This document shows positions 26,000-33,664 of a stretch of 43,105 nucleotides of DNA, piece by piece (position 1 is the stretch's first letter; every line of letters starts with the position of its first letter). The translations under genes and the position numbers were made by a program. The stretch comes from Candidatus Thalassospirochaeta sargassi. GTDB lineage: Bacteria; Spirochaetota; Spirochaetia; UBA9216. The notes below the pieces were generated by a model, which was given only the letters and a program-made list of their open reading frames with translations, did no database searches and was not told the origin of the DNA. The stretch spans positions 1-43,105 of the forward strand of contig JAQQAL010000009.1 of assembly GCA_028532855.1 (NCBI GenBank), read 5' to 3'.

Positions 26000-26911
26000 T
26001 TATAGTGAGAGGTAGATCATCTTAAGATTGCCGAGCTGGATGACGTCCTGATACTTCAGGGTCTGCTCGTCTGTCAGCGGTTTATCATTGAGAAGGGTAA
26101 CACCGGTAGCCGCCGGGGGTTCTTCAACGTCTGAAGGCTCCTGTAATGTGAGCCTGATGTCATCACCACTGCGAACAAGAAGGCCTGTCAGGAGATTTTC
26201 ATAATTATCGATTGCAATGTCGCATCGAAGCCCGGGACCGACTGTAGTTTTATTTTTTATTATCAGGTATTCACGATCCTTCAGCGGGCCGTTCAGAATC
26301 CGGAGTCTTGCAAAGCTGAATCTTCTCTCGAATTCTCCGATAAAAAGTCCGGTGACGGCACCCATGATAATCAGTCCGGCGGCCTTTATGTATATCGCAC
26401 CGGGCAGCATTCTAATTAAGAACTCGAATATAAACCCGCCCGTCAGTCCTCCGATAAGACCGCCTGCAGCTCCGGCAGCAGCCCGTCGAAAGGCTTTTTT
26501 CTGCAAACCGTCTATAGCGCCTATTGCAGCTCCCATCAGCATCCATCCGATTCCGCGCCATACAGCGGGAAGCAGATTACCGGACTCTCCGGGGGCAGGG
26601 GCTGAAAGTGAGGCGGTCAGCAGCATGCCCTGCGAGGCAAGCACTTGCGCTGCCGCGGCGGTTACAGCGCCTGCAGCGGCTGCGATGAGCGCGCGAAGAA
26701 GTCCGGATTTCAGTTCCTTGTATATTATGCCGTCGGCAAAACCGAAACTGAAGCCGAAGATGAAGCCCAGTGCCGAACCCTGAAAAAGAGCAAGCATCAG
26801 ATAATTCGGCAGTCCAGAGAGCGAAAGTATTTCAACAGCCGCGAACGAAGCCGTTCCTGCTGCTATGCCGAGCAGAAGATATAACACCATTTTTTTATTT
26901 CCTGTCATCAT
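26000..26911 (-). CDS. Multi-pass membrane protein with C-terminal FHA-like domain
   Basis: This 303-residue protein is very rich in glycine and alanine over residues 1-195, forming about six membrane segments with GxxxG-like repeats (for example GAAGGLIGGLTGGF). The soluble tail (about 202-303) resembles an FHA domain: RILNGPLKDREYLI, TVGPGLRCDIAID, GVTLLNDKPL and a final hydrophobic strand. The usual GR of the first loop reads GP, so phosphopeptide binding may be lost or altered. GGGGAGG precedes the ATG, which overlaps the kinase stop by four bases (ATGA). Co-translation with the kinase suggests a membrane substrate or docking partner. No specific transport function is recognised. Confidence 0.75.
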   Translation of the reverse strand: MMTGNKKMVLYLLLGIAAGTASFAAVEILSLSGLPNYLMLALFQGSALGFIFGFSFGFADGIIYKELKSGLLRALIAAAAGAVTAAAAQVLASQGMLLTASLSAPAPGESGNLLPAVWRGIGWMLMGAAIGAIDGLQKKAFRRAAAGAAGGLIGGLTGGFIFEFLIRMLPGAIYIKAAGLIIMGAVTGLFIGEFERRFSFARLRILNGPLKDREYLIIKNKTTVGPGLRCDIAIDNYENLLTGLLVRSGDDIRLTLQEPSDVEEPPAATGVTLLNDKPLTDEQTLKYQDVIQLGNLKMIYLSL

Positions 26912-28482
26912 TTCTGTTCCTCCCCGTTTTGCGGGATAAGTTCCGCCTGAAAACGCAGAACTTTTTGATCATTATTGATTCTGAGAACCCATTCCTGTTC
27001 CCTGTATCCGTCTGCTGTTATACGGAAGCTGTAAACCGCTCCCGAATAAATTTCGGTTGTATCGACTGGCACATAGCTACCCTCATTGTAAACCTCGACC
27101 CTGGCTTCTGATCTGATATCTGCGCCCGTAACCGAATTGTTTATGCTCCAGTCGATGCTTATCGGAGCTGCTTCAGTCTCAAATGCATCTATTGTTATGC
27201 TCCGCATTTCGTTACTGTCGGCAGCTGGGCTGAGTTCGAATGAGGACCATATAATCTCGTTTCCTATTATCGTTTTGGCCCTGTATCGTCCTGCTTCAAG
27301 AATAACAGGCAGGCTGCGGTATTCAGATTTCCTCCTGAGGTAGCGTACTGCAGAATCGACCCGTGGAATATCTTTGCCGTCGTCTATAAACATCGTGGTC
27401 TGAGGAATAAAACCGGCTCCTCCTGCAGGATTTTCAATGGTGAACTCGAGCCGCCCATAGCGCGACGGATAGAATAAAAGCCTGTGCAATCCACTGATCC
27501 TGCAGATGCTGAAGACGACAGCGGCGGCAGCGAGCAATATTATTCCCGCTGTTATGTAAAGTTTTCGGGATGTGCCCCGCTTTCGGCTTACCGGCGGCGG
27601 AGCCTGTTCTTCTATCATTGCGCATAATCTGGCTCTTACATCATCCATGCTGTATCGTGCAAGCCAGGCTTCGAGTCTTTTAATTACCTTATCTATGTCC
27701 CTGCACCTTGAGCGCGGTCGCGGTTTGATAAGCGAGTTTATGATTCTGCGAAGAGGTTTCGCAATCGATGGGTTTATTCTTCCCGGAGGCTTGTATTTCC
27801 CTTTTTGAATTCTCCGCACAGTTTCAGGTGAAAAACTTCCCGGAAAGGGTTTCAGTCCTGTAAGCGTTTCATACATCATTACCCCGAGCGAGTATAAATC
27901 GGCTCGGTAGTCTACAGTCCGTGAGTTTTCAAACTGTTCAGGTGCCATATACGCCGGTGTCCCGAGCGTCATACCTTCGGTTGTAAGAGTGTCGTCTTCG
28001 AAGTCGCCGGCAGTTGATGATGCAATGCCGAAATCAGCGAGCTTTATTTCACCGGTACGGGAAATAAGGATATTTCCCGGTTTTATGTCCCTGTGTACAA
28101 CACCCTTTGAGTGGGCGTATTTCAGCGCCTTTGCCGTGTACAGAAGGATGTATGCCGCTGTGCAGCTGTCGAGGTACCGCTGTTCATCGAGAAGGTCTTT
28201 CAGCGACTGCCCGTCTACATATTCCATTACGATATAATGACTTCTTCCCTGAACAAAGTGGTCCTGGACATCAACAATGTTGTCGTTCCTGAAATCCATT
28301 AGAATACGGGCTTCACGCTTGAACCTTTCGGTTATTGTTGCATTGCCGCGAAGAGTGAGTTTCTTGAGTATAACAGGACGCTTAAGTGTCGGATGAATCC
28401 CCTTGAAAACAGCACCCATTCCGCCTGTTGCGACCAGTTCTTCGATTTTGTATTTATCGATCTGATCAGGTATTTTTGCCAC
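26908..28482 (-). CDS. Membrane-anchored Ser/Thr protein kinase (eukaryotic type, PknB-like)
   Basis: This 524-residue protein has a complete Hanks-type kinase domain (about residues 8-275). It shows glycine loop ATGGMGAVFKG, ATP-site lysine in VILKKL (about K40), catalytic HRDIKPGN (H130-R131-D132), DFG (151-153 region) and APE in AYMAPEQ. The threonine-rich loop EDDTLTTEGMTLGT would be the activation segment. A single membrane helix lies at about 309-328, and an extracytoplasmic domain of about 190 residues follows with no PASTA repeats (ends ELIPQNGEEQK). It starts at GTG with GAGGGAG upstream and overlaps the phosphatase gene by 17 bases. Likely substrates are the FHA proteins next to it. 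All catalytic residues present. Confidence 0.92.
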   Translation of the reverse strand: MAKIPDQIDKYKIEELVATGGMGAVFKGIHPTLKRPVILKKLTLRGNATITERFKREARILMDFRNDNIVDVQDHFVQGRSHYIVMEYVDGQSLKDLLDEQRYLDSCTAAYILLYTAKALKYAHSKGVVHRDIKPGNILISRTGEIKLADFGIASSTAGDFEDDTLTTEGMTLGTPAYMAPEQFENSRTVDYRADLYSLGVMMYETLTGLKPFPGSFSPETVRRIQKGKYKPPGRINPSIAKPLRRIINSLIKPRPRSRCRDIDKVIKRLEAWLARYSMDDVRARLCAMIEEQAPPPVSRKRGTSRKLYITAGIILLAAAAVVFSICRISGLHRLLFYPSRYGRLEFTIENPAGGAGFIPQTTMFIDDGKDIPRVDSAVRYLRRKSEYRSLPVILEAGRYRAKTIIGNEIIWSSFELSPAADSNEMRSITIDAFETEAAPISIDWSINNSVTGADIRSEARVEVYNEGSYVPVDTTEIYSGAVYSFRITADGYREQEWVLRINNDQKVLRFQAELIPQNGEEQK

Positions 28483-29497
28483 TCTGTACTCCCTCGTCCA
28501 AGCGAATAATGTCTCGTTCCGGATTAAAAACCTGCATATCAGTAAATGCCGCTATCAGCCATTTGTCGGGACGATTTATTTGAATATACCGACCGTCCTG
28601 TCTGGATGAATACAGCCCTTTCACGGCTCTGTGCCCTCCGAATATTCTGCTTGCCGGTATATGTTTGTCGAAATTATTAAGGGTTCCGGCCGCACTGCCT
28701 GATTCAGCCCGGTCATTATCTGTCCATGTAAGACTGTATATGACTTCTGAATTGTCATACGCGTTGATTACCTCGTCTCTGCCTATAACCCTCCCGGGTT
28801 CTGAATGGCATACCAGAAAATCAGGTCCTTCCGCAAGTAGCGGCAGCGTCTTTTCCCATTTATAGATTGTATCGAAAACATCCATGCCCATAAACATCTG
28901 AACCCAGAGTTTAACCATTTCACCCTCGTGGGCATATTTCCTGAATGGGAAGTTCCCTTCAGCCTGTTCATTGGCAATATTCTCATGATTGCCTTTAAGA
29001 AAATGAAAATTATCAGGAAAGGCTGTTTTGACAGTCGCAATCATTTCAAGGAGTCCCAGATTTTCCTTCATCTCCTGATCGATGTTGCGATGTTTTTTAT
29101 ATCCGCCTATCCATTCCTGCATTGCTCTTCCCCAGCGCTTCTTTCCACGGATTTCCGAGTGAAAGGCGTCGCCTACACAAATGACCCTGGCAAAACCCTC
29201 TTCCATGTCTGTCAAAACAGTTCGGCCGGAAAAGCCCTTCCAATTCATTACCGTGTTAAAGAAACCGGTCCGTCCGTGCAGATCCGGAACTATAATGTAA
29301 TATCCGCCCGGGGATAGCCTGACAAGGCTGCCTGCTTTGCCGCTGCGGGTTCTGGGGCGGTTATTTTCATGAAGCATGGTGGAGATAGCTGCTTCAAGAT
29401 TATTCTGTAAAGCATCGGCCTCGGGAAGCCCGCGCCGCTTGAGAATGAACTCAAGCTTTGCGGCGGCTTCCTTCGCGCCTGTTCCGTGTCCGTTCAA
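28466..29497 (-). CDS. PPP-like metallophosphatase (Ser/Thr phosphatase fold)
   Basis: This 343-residue protein carries calcineurin-like phosphatase motifs in order. These are DLHG at 72-75, GDAFH at 109-113, GNHE at 169-172, VCHSEPG with H231, and FGGHR at 287-290, with an arginine-bearing loop after the last. These supply the two-metal site of PPP phosphatases. Unlike PPM-type phosphatases, which more often partner Hanks kinases in bacteria, this is a PPP-type member. The start is TTG with GAGG six bases upstream, eight bases after the stop of the acidic YSGS-protein gene; its end overlaps the kinase gene by 17 bases. It probably reverses the kinase's phosphorylations. A nucleotide phosphatase role remains possible. 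Confidence 0.82.
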   Translation of the reverse strand: MNGHGTGAKEAAAKLEFILKRRGLPEADALQNNLEAAISTMLHENNRPRTRSGKAGSLVRLSPGGYYIIVPDLHGRTGFFNTVMNWKGFSGRTVLTDMEEGFARVICVGDAFHSEIRGKKRWGRAMQEWIGGYKKHRNIDQEMKENLGLLEMIATVKTAFPDNFHFLKGNHENIANEQAEGNFPFRKYAHEGEMVKLWVQMFMGMDVFDTIYKWEKTLPLLAEGPDFLVCHSEPGRVIGRDEVINAYDNSEVIYSLTWTDNDRAESGSAAGTLNNFDKHIPASRIFGGHRAVKGLYSSRQDGRYIQINRPDKWLIAAFTDMQVFNPERDIIRLDEGVQSGKNT

Positions 29498-29505
29498 ACT
29501 TTACC

Positions 29506-30051
29506 TCAGAATTCCTGAATAGTAGTTTTATTGATTGCGGCGAAATCCTGGGCAAGGATCATTGTTACTTCATCAAGCAGTTCTTCTTCCTGCTCCGGTT
29601 CCATTTCTTCCTTAAAGACTGCTATTGCATAGACTGCACTGCTTTTAAGAATTGGACCCTTGTCGAATTCAACTGACGCACCTTTTTCGATATTCTTCAT
29701 AAGCACAGATTCTTCCTCCGATGCACTTTCCGGTACGTCGTTTCTGAGACCGATGCTGAGATAATCAACTGATCGATAATCGTTCTGCTCGGGGCCGAGG
29801 TTGATCAGTGAACCGGAATAGGTCATTATCAATGCACCCCTGGTGTCATCCATATCAAGGCCGTCAGTTTCTTCCATCTCATGCTGTTTGGTCTGTTCGA
29901 AGAATGACTGCTGTTTTTCAAGCCAGCCTTCCGAAAGCTTTTCAAGTGCGTCGTCGAATGATGCAATGTTCTCTTCAAGCTTTGCTGTCTTAACCAGATT
30001 TTTTATATGTCCCTGTACCTCAGGTGCGAGGCTATCAAATTTTTCTCCCAT
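29506..30051 (-). CDS. Small acidic protein of unrecognised family (YSGS domain), first gene of kinase operon
   Basis: This 181-residue, strongly acidic cytoplasmic protein shows no signal peptide and no known motif. It is clearly related to the N-terminal 180 residues of the divergently encoded HU-fusion protein: both share a W-x2-K-x4-F-x-EQ-x-K helix, D-x-RG ahead of YSGS, then GP, a YSI/YLSI-x-LR segment with VP, VE-x-DK, and IAV near the end. The helical N-terminus and beta-rich middle suggest one globular domain. The frame is open further upstream, but the ATG at 30051 has GGAG seven bases before it and the paralogue aligns from there. Eight bases separate it from the phosphatase gene, so it heads the kinase operon. 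Function unknown; a regulatory subunit is one guess. Confidence 0.8.
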   Translation of the reverse strand: MGEKFDSLAPEVQGHIKNLVKTAKLEENIASFDDALEKLSEGWLEKQQSFFEQTKQHEMEETDGLDMDDTRGALIMTYSGSLINLGPEQNDYRSVDYLSIGLRNDVPESASEEESVLMKNIEKGASVEFDKGPILKSSAVYAIAVFKEEMEPEQEEELLDEVTMILAQDFAAINKTTIQEF

Positions 30052-30200
30052 TGTGTTACTCCTGTTATCAAATATTATATGCAGCTGCGAAGATAATCCT
30101 ATACCTATTTTCAAAAAAAAACCATTTTTTCCGGAAAAATATGAAAAAATGTTGTTTTTTTTATAAATTTGCCCTATTTTATTAACAGGAGATACGGAAA
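30052..30200. promoter_or_regulatory. Divergent promoter region of the paralogous YSGS genes
   Basis: Plus strand: TTGTTT (30152-30157), 17 bases, TATTTT (30175-30180), then AGGAG before the ATG at 30201. Minus strand: a perfect TATAAT lies at 30079-30074 with no good -35 box. Between them is the perfect 14-base palindrome TTTTTCCGGAAAAA (30126-30139), flanked by A/T tracts that should bend DNA. The site could be bound by the HU-fusion protein encoded alongside (inference). Confidence 0.5.
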
Positions 30201-31082
30201 ATGGACGGAAATATGATATTTGAAGACCTGCCTGAAGCAATCGGGAGGCATCTGCAGGGTCTTGCAGCAGAGCAGGAAAAGCTTGAGGATCAGGATTATC
30301 TTGCCAGTCTGGCCGATGTCTGGAGGCAGAAAGAGGCTCTGTTCCGGGAGCAGGCGAAGTCGGTGAAGCTTGAAATAGTAGATTCGGTTTCTAATAAGGA
30401 CGGACGCGGCATGATGATTCTAAGCTATTCGGGATCGATTCTATGCGTGGGTCCGGTTTTTATGACATCTACAAATATCAACTTCAGCAGATGGACTGAG
30501 TACTCGAGTATAAAACTGCGCACCGAGGTTCCTGATATTATTATGGAGAAAGCCGCGACGCTGGAGGCTCCTGTTGAGGTTGATAAATCCGTTCTGCTCG
30601 GAAACTCCAGGGTGAAGGCTACAAGCCCCGCCTACCTTATAGCCGTATGTCCTGAAGATCTGAATGAGGATGAGCAGGATAAACGCATCCGCGAGAGCGC
30701 TGTTTTTATTACTGCCGGTTTTATGAAGTATAACCAGACTCTTCAGCTTGATACCAAATCAGTTCCTGATCAGTTTACTATGAAATCCATGGTGCGCTTC
30801 ATTGCCAAAAAGCACGGACTGACCGGTCAGGAAGCGAAACTGGTTATTGATGATTTTATTACCCTAATTGAAACCGGGATGCTGATGGGGGATTCAGTCC
30901 CCTTCGGCCGTTTGGGAAAGTTTTCTATAAAGACGAGGGATGCCCAGAAGGCAAGGGTTGTTAAGCATCCGCAGACCGGTGAGGAGATGACTGTAGGGGC
31001 AAAACCTGCAAGGGGAGTTCCCAAGATATCATTTTCGAGTTATCTGAAAGAGCGTGCTGAGGGTGTTGTTTCCGACGAATGA
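30201..31082 (+). CDS. YSGS-domain protein fused to an HU/IHF-type DNA-binding domain
   Basis: This 293-residue fusion has residues 1-180 homologous to the small acidic protein encoded on the opposite strand (helix WRQKEALFREQAK, then GRGMMILSYSGS at 69-79). Residues about 193-285 form a complete HU/IHF-like domain: two helices (FIAKKHGLTGQEAKLVIDDF), then VPFGRLGKFSI, the arm-forming KARVVKHPQTGEEMTV, PARGVPKISFSSYLKER. The arm holds the family's proline-containing ARxxxxPQTG pattern, so DNA binding or bending is likely. It starts at ATG with AGGAG nine bases upstream. Divergence from the kinase operon suggests co-regulation and a role as its DNA-side output or repressor; this is inference. 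The architecture was not recognised as a named family. Confidence 0.85.
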   Translation: MDGNMIFEDLPEAIGRHLQGLAAEQEKLEDQDYLASLADVWRQKEALFREQAKSVKLEIVDSVSNKDGRGMMILSYSGSILCVGPVFMTSTNINFSRWTEYSSIKLRTEVPDIIMEKAATLEAPVEVDKSVLLGNSRVKATSPAYLIAVCPEDLNEDEQDKRIRESAVFITAGFMKYNQTLQLDTKSVPDQFTMKSMVRFIAKKHGLTGQEAKLVIDDFITLIETGMLMGDSVPFGRLGKFSIKTRDAQKARVVKHPQTGEEMTVGAKPARGVPKISFSSYLKERAEGVVSDE

Positions 31083-31111
31083 TGGTTGAGGTTTTGATGT
31101 CTATGCCTTCA

Positions 31112-31801
31112 TCAGCCGGACTGTTTTAGGAATCTCTTGATAGCGTCTTTTGACGGGGGGCAGCCTTTGAGGCATTTCTGATTTTCTCCACATGTGCATA
31201 TACCGATACCGGTCTTTCCGGCTGGAAGGCCGATGCCTTTGAAGTCCTGTCCAATAAGGATTGATCCGGGCTCATTCAGTAATTCTGCCAAACTGCTGCC
31301 CTCGGTATATAATTCGCGCAATGCTGATGTCAGATTCCTGAAACATGCAGAGCAGGCAGAACGCTGATCGACTATCCTGCTAATCCAATTCTTAATGCTG
31401 ATGTTTTCAGGGCTGCCGCCTTCCTCCCGGCTCCGGGTCACAGTTTTATCCGACCACCAGGGTGAAAGCAGGCTTCCATCTTCGTCAGCAAGACTGGCAA
31501 TGGTCTCACAGATTCTATAATTATCACCCTCAATTGTTGTCTCAACCGGTGAGTCTGCTGTAGATCGATAAGACTGATTCCGTACTTTTGCGCCAGAGGG
31601 ATTTACCCGCATACTTTAAATGCCTTTGATGTTGAATCTCCCACCCGGGAGCCCCCGCTATACCGATGTTCTTATAGCCTTAATCGAGCAGGAATTCTAT
31701 AACCGCAGCTGCTATTTCCGGATGGGGGGTGGGCCTCCGGAAGCTGGGCTGCTTACCACGAGATTAGGTTTCAGCAGGATTGGTGGATGAGGAGCTCCAA
31801 G
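31112..31801 (-). pseudogene. Decayed DUF362-family gene
   Basis: Read on the minus strand, pieces of a DUF362 protein appear in different frames. First comes ILLKPNLVVSSPASGG (frame ending at 31712), then HPEIAAAVIEFLLD in another frame beyond a run of six C near 31729-31724. A TAA follows in place of the usual lysine before GYKNIGIAG. GDSTSKAFKVCG is then in a third frame, ending in a stop. The remaining open stretch (31112-31612, 166 codons) ends with ACSACFRN, SILIGQDFKGIG and KGCPPSKDAIKRFL, resembling a DUF362 C-terminus. The central part expected in a protein of about 400 residues is missing. At least two frameshifts, one nonsense change and a deletion indicate a dead gene; residual translation of the 3' part is possible. 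Confidence 0.72.
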
Positions 31802-31804
31802 CCA

Positions 31805-31930
31805 ATCGGTTGCTGAAGATACATCAGCTTCTTTATCTATAAGAACCGTATTTAATTCATACTGAGACAGTTTTCCTGCAACTGCGGCGCCGCTTACACC
31901 GGCACCGATTACAGCAGCATCATATTTCAT
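31805..31930 (-). pseudogene. Truncated N-terminus of an FAD-dependent oxidoreductase
   Basis: From the ATG at 31930 the frame encodes KYDAAVIGAGVSGAAVAGKL, a perfect FAD-binding dinucleotide fold (GxGxxG). ELNTVLIDKEADVSSAT follows, as in LhgO/anaerobic GlpA-like enzymes, where the next residues are normally SKANSAIVHAG. After about 41 codons the similarity stops abruptly and the frame continues straight into DUF362 sequence. This is a deletion junction between two former genes, not a functional fusion. Confidence 0.72.
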
Positions 31931-32081
31931 AGATATATGATTGACCGTTTCTTTTTGATTTGCAAGAGAAATTGTAAAAGAGTGTTATAATAAAAGGAAT
32001 CACATTGCGACTTATAATGAAACGGGGGTGAATTTCTGAAAATTAATCCTTCAACTATGCAGACTGACCAGCTTTTGGAGT

Positions 32082-32393
32082 TTATAACACCTTGTCAATT
32101 TCAGCCTTCAGAGATTCATAAGGTAGAGCCCCCTGCAGGCGCATCAGCTGCTTCCCCTTATGAAACATCATTATAGTCGGTATTGACTGAATGGAGTATT
32201 CCGCAGCGATAGCCGGTTTTTTTTCGGTATTGATTTTGACGGTTGTAATTCTGCCCTTGTACTCCCTGGCAAGCTGTGCGATTGTCGGGCTCAGCATCTT
32301 GCATGGACCGCACCAGTCTGCGTAGAAGTCTACAAGCACAGGAAGGTCATTCATATTAATGAGTTCGTTAAATCTGTTCGGTAAGTCAGCCAT
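32082..32393 (-). CDS. trxA: Thioredoxin
   Basis: This 103-residue protein is a classical thioredoxin: FYADWCGPCKMLSP gives the WCGPC active site, TVKINTEKKPAIAAEYSIQSIPTIMMFHKGK includes the cis-proline (IPT), and the C-terminal helix is short. Length and motifs match cytosolic thioredoxins, with no signal peptide. GGAG lies seven bases before the ATG at 32393. It reduces disulfides and supplies electrons to reductases such as ArsC-type or peroxide-defence enzymes. It is a single gene, divergent from the alcohol dehydrogenase gene with 83 bases between. Confidence 0.95.
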   Translation of the reverse strand: MADLPNRFNELINMNDLPVLVDFYADWCGPCKMLSPTIAQLAREYKGRITTVKINTEKKPAIAAEYSIQSIPTIMMFHKGKQLMRLQGALPYESLKAEIDKVL

Positions 32394-32440
32394 AGGGTTT
32401 CTCCGTCATTGTGTTATTTTCTCAAGTTACTAATTTTTTT

Positions 32441-32470
32441 TTCAGACGGCAAGCATGATTATGTTATAAT
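32441..32470 (+). promoter_or_regulatory. Promoter for the alcohol dehydrogenase gene; message probably leaderless
   Basis: TTCAGA (32441-32446) and a perfect TATAAT (32465-32470) are separated by 18 bases. The ATG begins seven bases after the last base of the -10 box, where the transcript should start. No Shine-Dalgarno site lies between them, so the mRNA is predicted to begin at, or within a base of, the start codon. Confidence 0.65.
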
Positions 32471-32476
32471 TGAATT

Positions 32477-33649
32477 ATGAATAATTTTGAATTTAGAAAC
32501 CCTGTACAGATAGTCTTCGGGAAAAAAACGGAAGAGCGGGCAGGTGAGCTTGCCGCGCAGTATGGCGCAAAAAAAGTTCTTCTGCACTACGGCGGAGGAA
32601 GCATAAAGAAAAGCGGCCTCTACGACAGGATTGTGAAATCACTTGAATCATCCGGAATAGTCTGGGCTGAGCTGCCCGGTGTAAAACCGAATCCCAGGCT
32701 GAGCCTTGTCCGTGAGGGGGTCACGCTCTGCCGTGAGGAGAACATCGATCTGATTCTGGCGGTCGGCGGCGGAAGTGTAATTGATTCAGCAAAGGCTATC
32801 GGAATCGGCGTCAAGTATGACGGTGATGTATGGGATTTTTATACTGGGAAGGCTGAGCCGCAGGAATCATTGCCGACGGCAGTTGTTCTGACCATTCCCG
32901 CTGCCGGGAGTGAATCAAGTCAGGGCAGTGTAATTACGAATGAAGACGGAGGTCTTAAACGGCCGGTAAACGCCGCTTGTATGTTTCCGGCTTTTTCAAT
33001 CTGCAACCCGGAACTGGCGTTCACCCTGCCGGTGCACCAGATTGCTGCCGGAACTGCCGATATCTTTGCCCACATGCATGAACGATATTTTACCAATATT
33101 AAACATGTTGATCTTACAGACAGGCTGATTGAAGCCGGAATGAGAAATATTATTCATCATGCACCAAGGCTGCTTGATGCGTCTGAAGACTACGACACCT
33201 GGGCTGAGGTTATGTGGACCGGTACTGTGGCGCATAATAATATTCTTGATACGGGAAGACTCGGTGATTGGGCGTCTCATGATATTGAGCATGAGCTTTC
33301 CGGAATGTTTGATATTGCCCACGGTGCCGGACTCGCGATAATTATTCCTGCATGGATGAAGTTTGTCTATAAACATGATGTCGAGCGTTTTGCACAGTTT
33401 GCCGAGAGAGTGTTTTTTGTAGAGCGCGATTACGCAGATCCTGAGAAAACAGTACTTGAAGGTATATACCGCCTAGAGCAGCATTTTAAAAGAATGGGAA
33501 TGGCAGTGCGTCTTTCTGAGGTAGGAATTACCGCCGACTCATTTGAAGAAATGGCGGATAGGGCGACCTCCGGGGACACTGCAACCCTCGGTAATTTCGT
33601 CAAGCTCGATAAGGAGTCTATTATCCGAATCTTAAAGCTGGCTGAATAG
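32477..33649 (+). CDS. Iron-containing alcohol dehydrogenase (butanol dehydrogenase/YqhD-like)
   Basis: This 390-residue protein is a group III (Fe-ADH) alcohol dehydrogenase. The dinucleotide-binding GGGSVIDSAKAIG lies near residues 96-108, GGGSIKK in the N-terminus, and ESSQGSVIT in the linker. The metal ligands are in GTADIFAHMHERYF (D and H) and HDIEHELSGMFDIAHGAGLAI (two H). The butanol-dehydrogenase/YqhD clade reduces short aldehydes to alcohols, usually with NADPH; here it could serve fermentation or aldehyde detoxification. No Shine-Dalgarno is present, but TATAAT sits six bases before the ATG, indicating a leaderless transcript. A small unknown gene follows 15 bases later. Confidence 0.93.
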   Translation: MNNFEFRNPVQIVFGKKTEERAGELAAQYGAKKVLLHYGGGSIKKSGLYDRIVKSLESSGIVWAELPGVKPNPRLSLVREGVTLCREENIDLILAVGGGSVIDSAKAIGIGVKYDGDVWDFYTGKAEPQESLPTAVVLTIPAAGSESSQGSVITNEDGGLKRPVNAACMFPAFSICNPELAFTLPVHQIAAGTADIFAHMHERYFTNIKHVDLTDRLIEAGMRNIIHHAPRLLDASEDYDTWAEVMWTGTVAHNNILDTGRLGDWASHDIEHELSGMFDIAHGAGLAIIIPAWMKFVYKHDVERFAQFAERVFFVERDYADPEKTVLEGIYRLEQHFKRMGMAVRLSEVGITADSFEEMADRATSGDTATLGNFVKLDKESIIRILKLAE

Positions 33650-33664
33650 GTTCGAAATCAGGTT

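Noticed and set aside
26217-26783. 188-codon plus-strand frame, rich in proline, alanine and serine
   Set aside because: It lies antisense to the glycine/alanine-rich FHA membrane gene; such low-complexity GC-rich codons create long open frames on the other strand. No ribosome site.
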